A stretch of DNA of 32,117 nucleotides, taken from Geminicoccaceae bacterium (GTDB taxonomy: Bacteria; Pseudomonadota; Alphaproteobacteria; Geminicoccales; Geminicoccaceae). Within the stretch, counting starts at the first letter, position 1; every line of letters begins with the position of its first letter. The position numbers and the translations under genes were made by a program. The notes under the pieces were generated by a model. It was given only the letters and a program-made list of their open reading frames with translations. It did no database searches and was not told the origin of the DNA. Where the stretch lies: the NCBI GenBank assembly GCA_011390475.1, contig JAABSG010000011.1:1-32117 (forward strand), given 5' to 3'. Below, piece by piece: positions 1-10,230 of this stretch.

Positions 1-438
1 GCCGGCTGTGGCATGCGCGAGGTGTCGGTATTTTTCACCGACGTCGACATCTACGTGATCTCGCTCTATCTGCCGACGCCGGCCACTGACGCCGCCACCG
101 TTCTGGCCCCCGACACGGCGAAGCTGGTGCGGCTCGACATCGTCTATGATGGATCGATGCCGGACAGCTTGCCGGACGAGTGGCGCTCGCGCATCGCGGA
201 CGCGGTGTCGACTGAAATGCTGAGGACGCTGCAAGGCTTCTACACACGCATCCGCAGCGGCGACGTGGCGACGATCGGCTATGCCCCCGACAGCGGCACC
301 AGGCTTCGCATCAATGGCGAGGCCGTCGTCGCTCGGCCCGGGAACGATCTGATCGACACCATGCTGAGAATCTGGCTCGGGGACAGCCCCATCTCGGACA
401 ATCTCGAGCGCTTGCTGCTCGAGGGCTCCTGCCCCTGA
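1..438 (+). CDS. Chalcone isomerase-like domain protein (5' end outside window)
   Basis: Frame is open to the window edge (GCGMREVSVFFTDVDIYVISLYLP). The pattern 'vYvisLYLP ... LvRLDIVYDGSMP ... GDVATIGYAPDSGTRLRINGE ... IWLGDSPISDNLERLLLEG' resembles the bacterial chalcone-isomerase-like family. Confidence 0.65.
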   Translation, partial: AGCGMREVSVFFTDVDIYVISLYLPTPATDAATVLAPDTAKLVRLDIVYDGSMPDSLPDEWRSRIADAVSTEMLRTLQGFYTRIRSGDVATIGYAPDSGTRLRINGEAVVARPGNDLIDTMLRIWLGDSPISDNLERLLLEGSCP

Positions 439-1024
439 CGAGCGCTCGGCCGCGCCCTGCAACCGATCGGACGAAACGACCGAGCCGTGTCGATGGCGGA
501 GACGAAACCGGCCACGGGGGGCGAGCACGTCGAGAGACGTCACCGGCAGCAACCGCTCGATGCTGGCGGCGCGCGGCCAGCAGCGACCATGCGGATCGAC
601 AGACGGCGCAGCTGCTTGCCGGTGACATGATGCAGGCGGAACCGCAGCCATATCGCGTCAGCATCGCCGGATGAGGAGGTTGGATAATCGGCAAGCTCAA
701 TGCCAGATCGAAAGCTCAGACGACGCCCGCCAGCCTCGATGCATGATCCAGGCCGGGCTTGCCGACCGAGAGCCGCTCTGCAGACACCTCGGACCAGCAC
801 GACCGCACCTGCCGCGCCGCCGCCCTCGAGCTCGGGCTGATCGGTGGACCCTCTGGATGCTCGACCAACCCGCTACCCCGCGGCATCTTCACCCTGCCGG
901 GGGGGCGCGGAACAAGGTTTCCCGACAACCGCACGATGTGCCGAAATGACCGCACGCTCGTCTCGCAGATTGGCTGCTGCCACGTCCAACGCACACGTAT
1001 TGTCGCCGACATGTCATGAATTGC

Positions 1025-1039
1025 TGGCACTAGTCCTGC
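1025..1039 (+). promoter_or_regulatory. Candidate sigma54 (-24/-12) promoter
   Basis: TGGCACTAGTCCTGC: GG and GC are separated by exactly 10 nt, followed by RBS AGGAGGT (1063-1069) and ATG at 1078. Confidence 0.4.
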
Positions 1040-1077
1040 CCGTCAGTTGCTGTGCAGGAACAGAGGAGGTGTCGAGC

Positions 1078-2448
1078 ATGACGAAAGCGAAGCTGCCTTT
1101 CGGGGCGTTCACCGGTATCGCCGTGCTGGCGGCCAGCGCGGTCCTCGCACCCGCCGTCGTGTCCGCCGAAGAGGTCACGATCAATCTCTGGTCGCGCGCT
1201 GATCGCTCGGGCCCCTTGCGCGCCGGCAACATCGTGGCGGCTGCCGATCAGCTCAATCGAATGTTGGAGACAACGGGTAGCGAGACCCGCGTGGTCATCG
1301 ATCTCTTCGAGAACAACGCCGACGGCTTCGACGCCGACGCGCTCGATCTCTTCAAGGCCTTCGCCGTCGATCGCGGCCCGGACATCTACGTGCTGGCCCA
1401 CGAATGGATCGGCGCCTTCGTCGAGGAGGGCTTGGCCTACCAGCTCGACGACCATATCGAAGCCAATCCCGAGCTCTATGACGACGTCATCGACACGCTC
1501 TGGGAATCGGTCGCCTACAAGGGTAGCCGCTACGGCATTCCCCAGGATTCCGAAATCCGCATGTTCTTCTACGACAAGAACATGCTCCGCCAGATCGGCA
1601 AGGACGAGGCCTTCATCGAAGGGCTGCCCGCCTTGGTCGAGAGCGGTGAGTTCACCATCTACGACATGACCGACCTCGCCAAGGAGGTCGTCGACGGCGG
1701 TGCTGCCGAGTACGGCATCGTGCATCGACCCAATGTCGGACCGGACTTCCAGATGCTGATGAAGAGCTTCGGCATCGACCAGTACAATGCCGACGAGGGC
1801 AAGCTGCAGATCTCCGAGACGCAGCTCGCCGCCTTCTTCGACTGGCTGAAATACAGCGTCGATGCCGGCGTCATTCCGGCCAACATGACCGCCTGGTCGT
1901 GGGACGAAGTGCATGCGAGCTTCCGCACCGACAAGACCTCGTTCATCAAGTTCCACGGCATCTGGAATGTCCCGGCTCAGCTCGAGACCAGGGGCCTGAC
2001 CAAGGACACCTATTTCGACGAGATCGGCTGGACGCACAGCCCGGCCGCCGAGGCCGGCGGCGCGCCTGCGAACCTCTCGCACCCGATCATCTACGCCGTC
2101 TCGGCCGAGAGCGAGCATCCCGAGCTCGCCGCCCTCATCATCGGCCTCGCCAGCCAGAACTACCTCAACACCGCCCACGCCGTCACAACCGGCCACACGC
2201 CGATCAATCACGGCCAGGCGGCGATGCCCCGCTTCGTCGAGGAAGGCTGGGCGCTCCGGGCCGGGGCCCCGATGCTGGAATACGCCAGCTTCATGCCGAA
2301 CCATGCGATGATCGGCCAGTACAACGCCATCGTCTTCACCGGCATCCAGGCGGTCGAGACGGGCCGTCTCGAGCCCAAGGACGCGGCCGCCTTCGTGGTC
2401 GAGGAGCTGCAGGCGGAGCTCGGCGACGAACTCGTCGTGCTCGACTGA
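1078..2448 (+). CDS. ABC transporter extracellular solute-binding protein, family 1
   Basis: Start MTKAKLPFGAFTGIAVLAASAVLAPAVVSAEEVTINLWSRAD (signal peptide), AGGAGGT RBS, SBP-like sequence; followed by two permeases and an ATPase. Confidence 0.88.
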   Translation: MTKAKLPFGAFTGIAVLAASAVLAPAVVSAEEVTINLWSRADRSGPLRAGNIVAAADQLNRMLETTGSETRVVIDLFENNADGFDADALDLFKAFAVDRGPDIYVLAHEWIGAFVEEGLAYQLDDHIEANPELYDDVIDTLWESVAYKGSRYGIPQDSEIRMFFYDKNMLRQIGKDEAFIEGLPALVESGEFTIYDMTDLAKEVVDGGAAEYGIVHRPNVGPDFQMLMKSFGIDQYNADEGKLQISETQLAAFFDWLKYSVDAGVIPANMTAWSWDEVHASFRTDKTSFIKFHGIWNVPAQLETRGLTKDTYFDEIGWTHSPAAEAGGAPANLSHPIIYAVSAESEHPELAALIIGLASQNYLNTAHAVTTGHTPINHGQAAMPRFVEEGWALRAGAPMLEYASFMPNHAMIGQYNAIVFTGIQAVETGRLEPKDAAAFVVEELQAELGDELVVLD

Positions 2449-2457
2449 ATGACGCCG

Positions 2458-2484
2458 GAGGGGGCCGCGTCGTCCGGCCCCCTC
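2458..2484 (+). promoter_or_regulatory. Intercistronic hairpin after the solute-binding protein gene
   Basis: GAGGGGGCCG-cgtcgtc-CGGCCCCCTC: perfect 10-bp stem, 7-nt loop, no U-tract. Confidence 0.6.
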
Positions 2485-2495
2485 GCTTCACCGGG

Positions 2496-3440
2496 ATGAC
2501 CATGACCAGCCAGTCATCGGCGACCAGCCGGTCATCGGCCGCCGCCCGCCGGCAGCTCGCCAACATGGCCCTCTTCATGGGGCCGGCGACCGTGCTGCTC
2601 TTCATGTTCTTCATTGCGCCCGTCGTGGTCGACGTCTTCGTCGCCTTCACCGACATGGGCCGCTCGCTGCGCGTCACCGAGTTCACCACCGCCAATTTCG
2701 AGCGGCTGCTGACCAATGACAGCCGCATCGGCCCGACCATGGCGGTGACCTTCACCTACGTCCTGCTCACGCTCGGCATCTTCAACGTCACCTTCGGCCT
2801 GCTCCTGGCGCTGACCACCACCGCCTTGCCCGAACGCTCGGGCGCCTTCTTCCGCGCCATCTGGCTCCTGCCGCGGATGAGCCCGTCAGTGGTCTACGCG
2901 CTCTTGTGGGCCTGGGTGATCGGGCCGACCGATCGCGGGCTGATCAACCAGGTCGCCGTCGGCTGGCTCGGCCTCGAACCGGTCGATCTCCTCTCCAACC
3001 AGCCGATGCTGCTCATCGTCCTGGCCAACGGCTTCATCGGCGCGTCGATGGGCATGATCATCTTCACCAGCGCCATTCGCGCCATCCCGGAGCACCTGTT
3101 CCACGCCGCTCGCGTCGACGGTGCCGGGCCCCTGGCCGTCATCTGGCACATCACGCTGCCGGCGTTGCGCTGGCCCTTGAGCTTCATCACCGTCTACCAG
3201 ACGCTCTCGCTCTTGGTGAGCTTCGAATATATCTGGCTGATCACCAATGGTGGACCCTTCTACGACACCATGGTCTTCGCCCTCTACGTCTACAAACGCG
3301 CCTTCGAGAACGGGCAATACGCCTACGGTGCCGCCTTGAGCCTCATCCTGGTCGCCATCGGCATCGCTGCCTCCCTTTTGATGTGGCGCCTGCTCGACAT
3401 GAAACGGCTGCTGCAGACGCCCAAAATCGAGGTCCAATGA
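2496..3440 (+). CDS. ABC transporter permease (MalF/UgpA type)
   Basis: In-frame start MTMTSQSSATSRSSAAARRQLANMALFMGPATVLLFMFF; EAA-like region 'HAARVDGAGPLAVIWHITLPALRWP'. Confidence 0.88.
   Translation: MTMTSQSSATSRSSAAARRQLANMALFMGPATVLLFMFFIAPVVVDVFVAFTDMGRSLRVTEFTTANFERLLTNDSRIGPTMAVTFTYVLLTLGIFNVTFGLLLALTTTALPERSGAFFRAIWLLPRMSPSVVYALLWAWVIGPTDRGLINQVAVGWLGLEPVDLLSNQPMLLIVLANGFIGASMGMIIFTSAIRAIPEHLFHAARVDGAGPLAVIWHITLPALRWPLSFITVYQTLSLLVSFEYIWLITNGGPFYDTMVFALYVYKRAFENGQYAYGAALSLILVAIGIAASLLMWRLLDMKRLLQTPKIEVQ
2504..2539. repeat. 18-bp tandem duplication (1 mismatch) at the 5' end of the first permease gene
   Basis: GACCAGCCAGTCATCGGC / GACCAGCCGGTCATCGGC; encodes TSQSSA-TSRSSA. Confidence 0.9.
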
Positions 3441-3459
3441 GCATCGAGGTCCAATGAGC
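3426..3459. repeat. 17-bp perfect tandem duplication at the permease/permease junction
   Basis: ATCGAGGTCCAATGAGC x 2, adjacent. Confidence 0.95.
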
Positions 3460-4557
3460 GTCACCCTGCCGTCGCTGCAGCGGGCGCGCCCGGCCCCGCT
3501 TCGCGCCCAGGCCGACTGGGACGCGCTGGCCAAGGCCGGCAACCGCCGGCGCGCGATCGGCCAAGGTTTGCTGATGGCCTTCCTCGTCACCGTCTCGGTG
3601 CCGATCCTGCTGCCCTATTTCTGGATGTTCACGATCTCCGTATCGGCGCGGACCGGCGGCGTCGATTCGGCCGTGCTCTGGCGCTCGATCGGCATTCTGG
3701 TGCCCGCCGTTCTCGCCTTGGGCTTCCTCAACCTCTTGACCGATCGTGGCATGCGCCGCCTCTACGGTGCGGCCGGCATCGTCCTCATCGCTGGCACTGC
3801 ACTCGCCTGGGCGATCGGCCCCGACCTCCATCTGCAGAACTGGGCTTTTCTGCGTGATGCCAATTTCGTCGAGAACCTCTCCGGCCGCGGCGCCGGCACG
3901 GTCGAGGCGCAGTTTCCCTCGGTCTGGACCGCCTTCGGCAACTCGCTGCTCTTGGCCGGCGTGCAGACCTTCCTCGTCCTCTCGGTCGCGACCCTCGCCG
4001 GCTACTACCTCTCGCGCTTCAATTTCCAGGGTCGGGCGAGCTTCCTCCAGGCGCTCCTGATCCTCCACGCCTTCCCGGCGATGACTTTGATCATCCCGAT
4101 CTTTCTCTTGATGCACTGGACCGGGCTGCTCGACACTCTGACCGGCGTCATCCTGGTGATCGCGACGCTGGAGCTGCCCTTTGCGGTCTTCATCATGAAG
4201 GGCTTCTTCGACGCCGTGCCCTGGGACATCGAGATGCAGGCCATCGTCGACGGTGCGTCGCGCCGCCAGGCCTTCGCCCAGGTCGTGTTCCCCCAGGTCA
4301 AGGTCGGACTTCTGGCCGTCGGCGTCTTCTCCTTCATCCGCGGCTGGGAAGAGTACGTCTTCGTCCGCACCCTCCTCTTCGACAAGCAGAACTGGACGAT
4401 GAGCCTCTACATTTTCTGGGTGAGCGAGGACATCATGGGCGTCGATTACGGCGTGGTCGCGGCGGTCGGCGTGTTCTACGTCGTGCCGTCGATCCTCCTC
4501 TATGTCTTCTGCCAGAAATACCTCGTGCAAATGAGCCTCGGCGGGATCAAGGGATAA
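3454..4557 (+). CDS. ABC transporter permease (MalG/UgpE type) with extra hydrophobic segments
   Basis: C-terminal half with EAA-like loop 'MQAIVDGASRRQAFAQVVFPQVKVGL' and 'QKYLVQMSLGGIKG' ending typical of MalG-type permeases. Confidence 0.88.
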   Translation: MSVTLPSLQRARPAPLRAQADWDALAKAGNRRRAIGQGLLMAFLVTVSVPILLPYFWMFTISVSARTGGVDSAVLWRSIGILVPAVLALGFLNLLTDRGMRRLYGAAGIVLIAGTALAWAIGPDLHLQNWAFLRDANFVENLSGRGAGTVEAQFPSVWTAFGNSLLLAGVQTFLVLSVATLAGYYLSRFNFQGRASFLQALLILHAFPAMTLIIPIFLLMHWTGLLDTLTGVILVIATLELPFAVFIMKGFFDAVPWDIEMQAIVDGASRRQAFAQVVFPQVKVGLLAVGVFSFIRGWEEYVFVRTLLFDKQNWTMSLYIFWVSEDIMGVDYGVVAAVGVFYVVPSILLYVFCQKYLVQMSLGGIKG

Positions 4558-4559
4558 GC

Positions 4560-5636
4560 ATGGCCAGGATCGAGCTCGAGCAGGTCGCGAAAAGCTGGGG
4601 CGATGTCGTCGCCGTCGAGCCTACCGACCTCGTGATCGAGGACGGCGAGTTCGTGGCCATCCTCGGCCCCTCCGGCTGCGGCAAGTCGACGACGCTCTTC
4701 ATGCTCGCCGGCATCTACGCCCCGACCGGCGGCGAGATCCGCTTCGACGGCCATCTCGTGAACAGGGTCGAGGCCAGGGACCGCAATGTCGGCATCGTCT
4801 TTCAGTCCTACGCCCTCTACCCGCACATGACTGTTGCCAAGAACATCCGCTTTCCCTTGAAGTTCAAGGGCGTGCCCGCCGACGAGGCCGCCCGCCGCGT
4901 GAGCGAGGCCGCCCGCCTCGTGCATGTCGAGGAGCTGCTCGACCGTCTGCCGGCCGAGATGTCCGGCGGCCAGCAGCAGCGCGTGGCCCTGGCCCGGGCC
5001 CTCGTCAAGGAACCGCAACTCCTCTTGCTCGATGAGCCGCTCTCCAATCTCGACGCCACCTTGAGGCTCACCATGCGCGCCGAGATCCGCCGCCTGCAGC
5101 GCCGCCTCGGGGTCACCACCATCCTCGTCACCCACGACCAGATCGAGGCCACCACCATGGCCGACCGCGTGGTCTGCATGTCCAAGGGCCGGATCGAGCA
5201 GATCGGGACCGCCGACGACCTCTACCAGCGCCCGAACAAGCTGTTCGTCGCCTCGTTCATCGGCGCCCCGCCGATCAACCTCCTGGACGGGCGTGCCGAG
5301 CGCGGCACCGTCCGGGTCGGCGAGCTGACGCTTCCGGCAAGCGGGATCGAAGGTGCCGTCGTGCTCGGCATCCGCCCGGAGCATCTCGGCCTCTCGGCCC
5401 CGGGCCACGGTCTCGCCGGCCGCATTCTCACGGTCGAGCCGCTCGGCCGCGAGACCCTCTACGAAGTCGCCACGCCACTCGGCAGCCTGCGCGTCCTCGA
5501 GGCCGGCAGCGAGCGCCGCTGGCGGGAGGGCGACGCGTCCGGGGTCACCGTCCCGGACGAGGCGCTTTTGATCTTCGACAAGGCGAGCGAACGTCGCCTC
5601 GAGACCGCGAGCCTGGCGCTGGCCGAGGCCGCATGA
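4560..5636 (+). CDS. ABC transporter ATP-binding protein (MalK/UgpC family)
   Basis: Walker A GPSGCGKST, Q-loop QSYALYPHMTV, signature SGGQQQRVALARAL, Walker B LLLLDEPLSNLDA, C-terminal regulatory domain. Confidence 0.95.
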   Translation: MARIELEQVAKSWGDVVAVEPTDLVIEDGEFVAILGPSGCGKSTTLFMLAGIYAPTGGEIRFDGHLVNRVEARDRNVGIVFQSYALYPHMTVAKNIRFPLKFKGVPADEAARRVSEAARLVHVEELLDRLPAEMSGGQQQRVALARALVKEPQLLLLDEPLSNLDATLRLTMRAEIRRLQRRLGVTTILVTHDQIEATTMADRVVCMSKGRIEQIGTADDLYQRPNKLFVASFIGAPPINLLDGRAERGTVRVGELTLPASGIEGAVVLGIRPEHLGLSAPGHGLAGRILTVEPLGRETLYEVATPLGSLRVLEAGSERRWREGDASGVTVPDEALLIFDKASERRLETASLALAEAA

Positions 5637-6481
5637 CGGGGTCGGGCATCACGCTTCGCCATGGCGACCGCGCCATCCGCCTCAAATGGCACAAGCTCCG
5701 CCGTCGCCCCGACCGCGCGCCCCATGACCGCGGCAGCCTGGCGATCGGCCTCGCCCGTGGTGCGCTCATGGAGGTCGACCTGCAGCTCACCGACGATGAC
5801 CATTGGGTCTGCCTGCACGACGCCGTGCTCGATGCCGAGACCACCGGCAAGGGCCCTGTCGCCGGCACGCCCCGCCGCGTCATCGAAGGCCTTCGCCAGC
5901 GTCACCAGGACGGCAGCCCGCTCGACGCGCCGCCACTCTTCTTCGACGAGCTCATCGCTCAGATCGAACGCAGCCCGGCCGGCAGCCGCCTCCAGCTCGA
6001 TCTCAAGCTCGACGGCCGCGGCCTCAACGGCCTCGCCCGCGCCCGCTTCGGCGCACTCGTGGCCCCCTTGGCCGATCGCGTCGATATCGGGGCGCACGAC
6101 TGGCAGGTCGTGACCGAGCTCAGCGGCCTCGCCCCCGGCAGCCGCCCGGGCTTCGACCCCTTGGAGCTGCTGCCCGATCCGGAGAACCCGGTGCTGGAGG
6201 ATCGTGCGGCGGCGCTCGCCTTCGCCGCCGCCATGATGGAGACGGCACCAGCCGCCACCATGCTCTATCTTTATCACGGCCTCATCACGCAGGCGGCGGG
6301 CCTGGGCGTCGATCTCGTCGGCATCGCCCATGCCCACGGCCGCGAGGTCGACTGCTGGACCATCGATCCCGGTCTCGCCGGCCTCGAGCCCCTGATCCGC
6401 CACCTCTTCGCCACCGGCTGCGACCAGCTCACCACCAACGCGCCCGAGGCGCTCGAAGCCTGGTGGCAGACATGCTCGTGA
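5633..6481 (+). CDS. Glycerophosphodiester phosphodiesterase family protein (divergent N-terminal motif)
   Basis: ATGA overlap with upstream ATPase; 'MEVDLQLTDDDHWVCLHDAVLDAETTGKGPV' matches the GDPD ExD...HD...T.G.G pattern; 'VDCWTIDP' near C-terminus. Confidence 0.78.
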   Translation: MTGSGITLRHGDRAIRLKWHKLRRRPDRAPHDRGSLAIGLARGALMEVDLQLTDDDHWVCLHDAVLDAETTGKGPVAGTPRRVIEGLRQRHQDGSPLDAPPLFFDELIAQIERSPAGSRLQLDLKLDGRGLNGLARARFGALVAPLADRVDIGAHDWQVVTELSGLAPGSRPGFDPLELLPDPENPVLEDRAAALAFAAAMMETAPAATMLYLYHGLITQAAGLGVDLVGIAHAHGREVDCWTIDPGLAGLEPLIRHLFATGCDQLTTNAPEALEAWWQTCS

Positions 6482-7497
6482 CCCGGACCACCGACCGCCT
6501 GGTCGCCCCGACCGCCGCCTGGCGCCATGCCGCCGACGCCGCCTCCGCCACGGCGCACGACACGCTCTTTCAGGGCTCGGGCTGCCTCGATGCCATCGAG
6601 CATACCCGCCCGCCACTGGCCCCGATGACCGAAAACACGCTTCGTGTGCTGGCCTGGAACGCCGAACGGCTCAAATATCTCGATGCCGCCATCGACCTCC
6701 TGCGCCGCCTCGACGCCGACATCCTGCTGCTGACCGAACTCGACCGTGGCATGGCCCGCTCCGCCGACCGAGACACCCCGGCCGAGCTCGCCGCCGCCCT
6801 CGGCATGGCCCACGTCTTCGCCGTCGAATACATCGAACTCGGCCTCGGCGATGCCCGCGAGCGCGCCTGGCACGCGGGCGAGACCAACCGCGACGGGCTG
6901 CACGGCAACGCCATCCTGAGCCGCCTGCCCATCGACCGCTGCGCCCTCTCCCGGCTGGAGCAGGACGGCACCTGGTTTCAAGGCGAGCGCAACGGCGAGC
7001 GGCGGATCGGCGGCCGCAATGCCGCCATCGCCGAGATCGCCGGCATCACCTGCGTCGCCGTCCACCTCGAGAGCCACTCCGACCCCGCCCACCGCGCGGC
7101 GCAGACCCGTGTTCTTCTGGACGACCTCGAGGCCTTCGCCGAAACGGGTCCCGCCGTCATCGGCGGCGACTTCAACACCGCTACCGTGGCCCACGATGCC
7201 AAGGGCACGGTCCCGCCCGACCAACTTCTCGACCCGGTCCCGCACGAGCCGCTCTTCGCCGTCATGGCCGATCACGGCTTCGCCTGGCAGAACTGCAACA
7301 CGGTGGGCGTCGCCACCCAGCGCACCCGACCCGACGGGACGCCGGAGCCTCCTTTCGCTCGCATCGACTGGCTCTTCACCCGTGGCCTAGCCGCCCGCGA
7401 CCCGGCGACCATCCCGGCCATCGACCCATCCGGATCGGCGCTTTCCGACCACGAGATCCTGGCCGTCACCGTCGAGAGCCGCACATGCGCTTCGTGA
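6472..7497 (+). CDS. Endonuclease/exonuclease/phosphatase (EEP) family protein, copy 1
   Basis: 'LRVLAWNAERL', 'DADILLLTELDRG', 'GNAILSRLPI', 'VIGGDFNT', 'IDWLFTRGL', 'SDHEILAV' motifs. Confidence 0.87.
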   Translation: MLVTRTTDRLVAPTAAWRHAADAASATAHDTLFQGSGCLDAIEHTRPPLAPMTENTLRVLAWNAERLKYLDAAIDLLRRLDADILLLTELDRGMARSADRDTPAELAAALGMAHVFAVEYIELGLGDARERAWHAGETNRDGLHGNAILSRLPIDRCALSRLEQDGTWFQGERNGERRIGGRNAAIAEIAGITCVAVHLESHSDPAHRAAQTRVLLDDLEAFAETGPAVIGGDFNTATVAHDAKGTVPPDQLLDPVPHEPLFAVMADHGFAWQNCNTVGVATQRTRPDGTPEPPFARIDWLFTRGLAARDPATIPAIDPSGSALSDHEILAVTVESRTCAS

Positions 7498-8351
7498 CCT
7501 ACAATATCCAGTACGGCCTCGGCAAAGACGGCCGCTTCGACCTCGCCCGCATCGCCGGCGAAATCGCCGCGGCCGACGTCATCGCGCTGCAGGAGGTCGA
7601 GCGCTTCTGGCAGCGCTCCGGCATGACCGACCAGCCGGCCGAACTCGCCCGGCACCTGCCCGACCACCACTGGGTCTACGGTGCCAATCTCGACATGCAC
7701 GCCGACGCGACGGACGAGGCCGGCCGGCCGGTCCACCGCCGCCGCCAGTTCGGCACGATGATCCTCTCGCGCCTGCCGATCCTCGCCTCGCGCAACCATC
7801 TGCTGCCCAAATACGGCACGCTGACCCAGCACAGCATCCAGCAGGGTACGCTGGAGGCCGTCATCGCGCCCCCGGCCGGCCCCGTCCGCGTCTACTCGGT
7901 CCACCTCAGCCACTTGGCCCCGGAGACCCGGCTGCCGCAGATCGAGACCGTCCTCGCCATCCTCCGCCGGGCGCCCGCCGAGGGCGGGGCGTGGTGCGGC
8001 GGCCACCCCGACCCCACGGCCGGCTGGACCGAGGGCCGGATGCCACCGATGCCGCGGTCCGCCATCCTCATGGGCGACGTCAACTTCCCGCCCGGCAGCC
8101 GGGAGTACACGGCCCTCCTCGGCCCCGCGACCGAGCGCTACGGACGACTGCTGCAGCTCGACGGCCTCGTCGATTCCTGGACCGCCGCGGGCCACTCCGA
8201 GGCCGCCGGTGTTACCTGCGACAACGGTCGACGCATCGACTACCACTTCCTGACGGCCGATCTCCGCCACCGCATCCGCGACGTCTGGATCGACGAGGCG
8301 GCGCAGGGCTCCGACCACCAGCCCGTCTGGCTCGACCTCGACCTCGACTGA
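7485..8351 (+). CDS. Endonuclease/exonuclease/phosphatase (EEP) family protein, copy 2
   Basis: 'MRFVTYNIQYG', 'VIALQEVERF', 'GTMILSRLPI', 'ILMGDVNFPPGS', 'RIDYHFLT', 'GSDHQPVWLDL'. Overlaps copy 1 by 13 bp. Confidence 0.88.
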   Translation: MRFVTYNIQYGLGKDGRFDLARIAGEIAAADVIALQEVERFWQRSGMTDQPAELARHLPDHHWVYGANLDMHADATDEAGRPVHRRRQFGTMILSRLPILASRNHLLPKYGTLTQHSIQQGTLEAVIAPPAGPVRVYSVHLSHLAPETRLPQIETVLAILRRAPAEGGAWCGGHPDPTAGWTEGRMPPMPRSAILMGDVNFPPGSREYTALLGPATERYGRLLQLDGLVDSWTAAGHSEAAGVTCDNGRRIDYHFLTADLRHRIRDVWIDEAAQGSDHQPVWLDLDLD

Positions 8352-8361
8352 AGGGGCGAGT

Positions 8362-8392
8362 CGACCGTGCCACGGAAGAGCGGCACGGGTCG
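8362..8392. terminator. Candidate hairpin between convergent operons
   Basis: CCGTGCC (8365-8371) acggaagagc GGCACGG (8382-8388), extendable by 3 bp across a bulge; lies in the convergent gap 8352-8449. No clear U-tract. Confidence 0.35.
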
Positions 8393-8449
8393 TGTGAATG
8401 ACCGATCACGACCAACGCCCCGCCGGCGCGCCTCACGACGGTCCACGCT

Positions 8450-10225
<1,776 letters not shown>

Positions 10226-10230
10226 CGCCT

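Noticed and set aside
1030-2304. 424-aa minus-strand ORF opposite the first SBP gene
   Set aside because: Antisense shadow ORF of a high-GC gene; sequence is low-complexity E/D/G/V-rich and the + frame carries clear SBP features.
3343-4530. 395-aa minus-strand ORF opposite the second permease
   Set aside because: Antisense shadow of a clear permease; charged, no recognisable motif.
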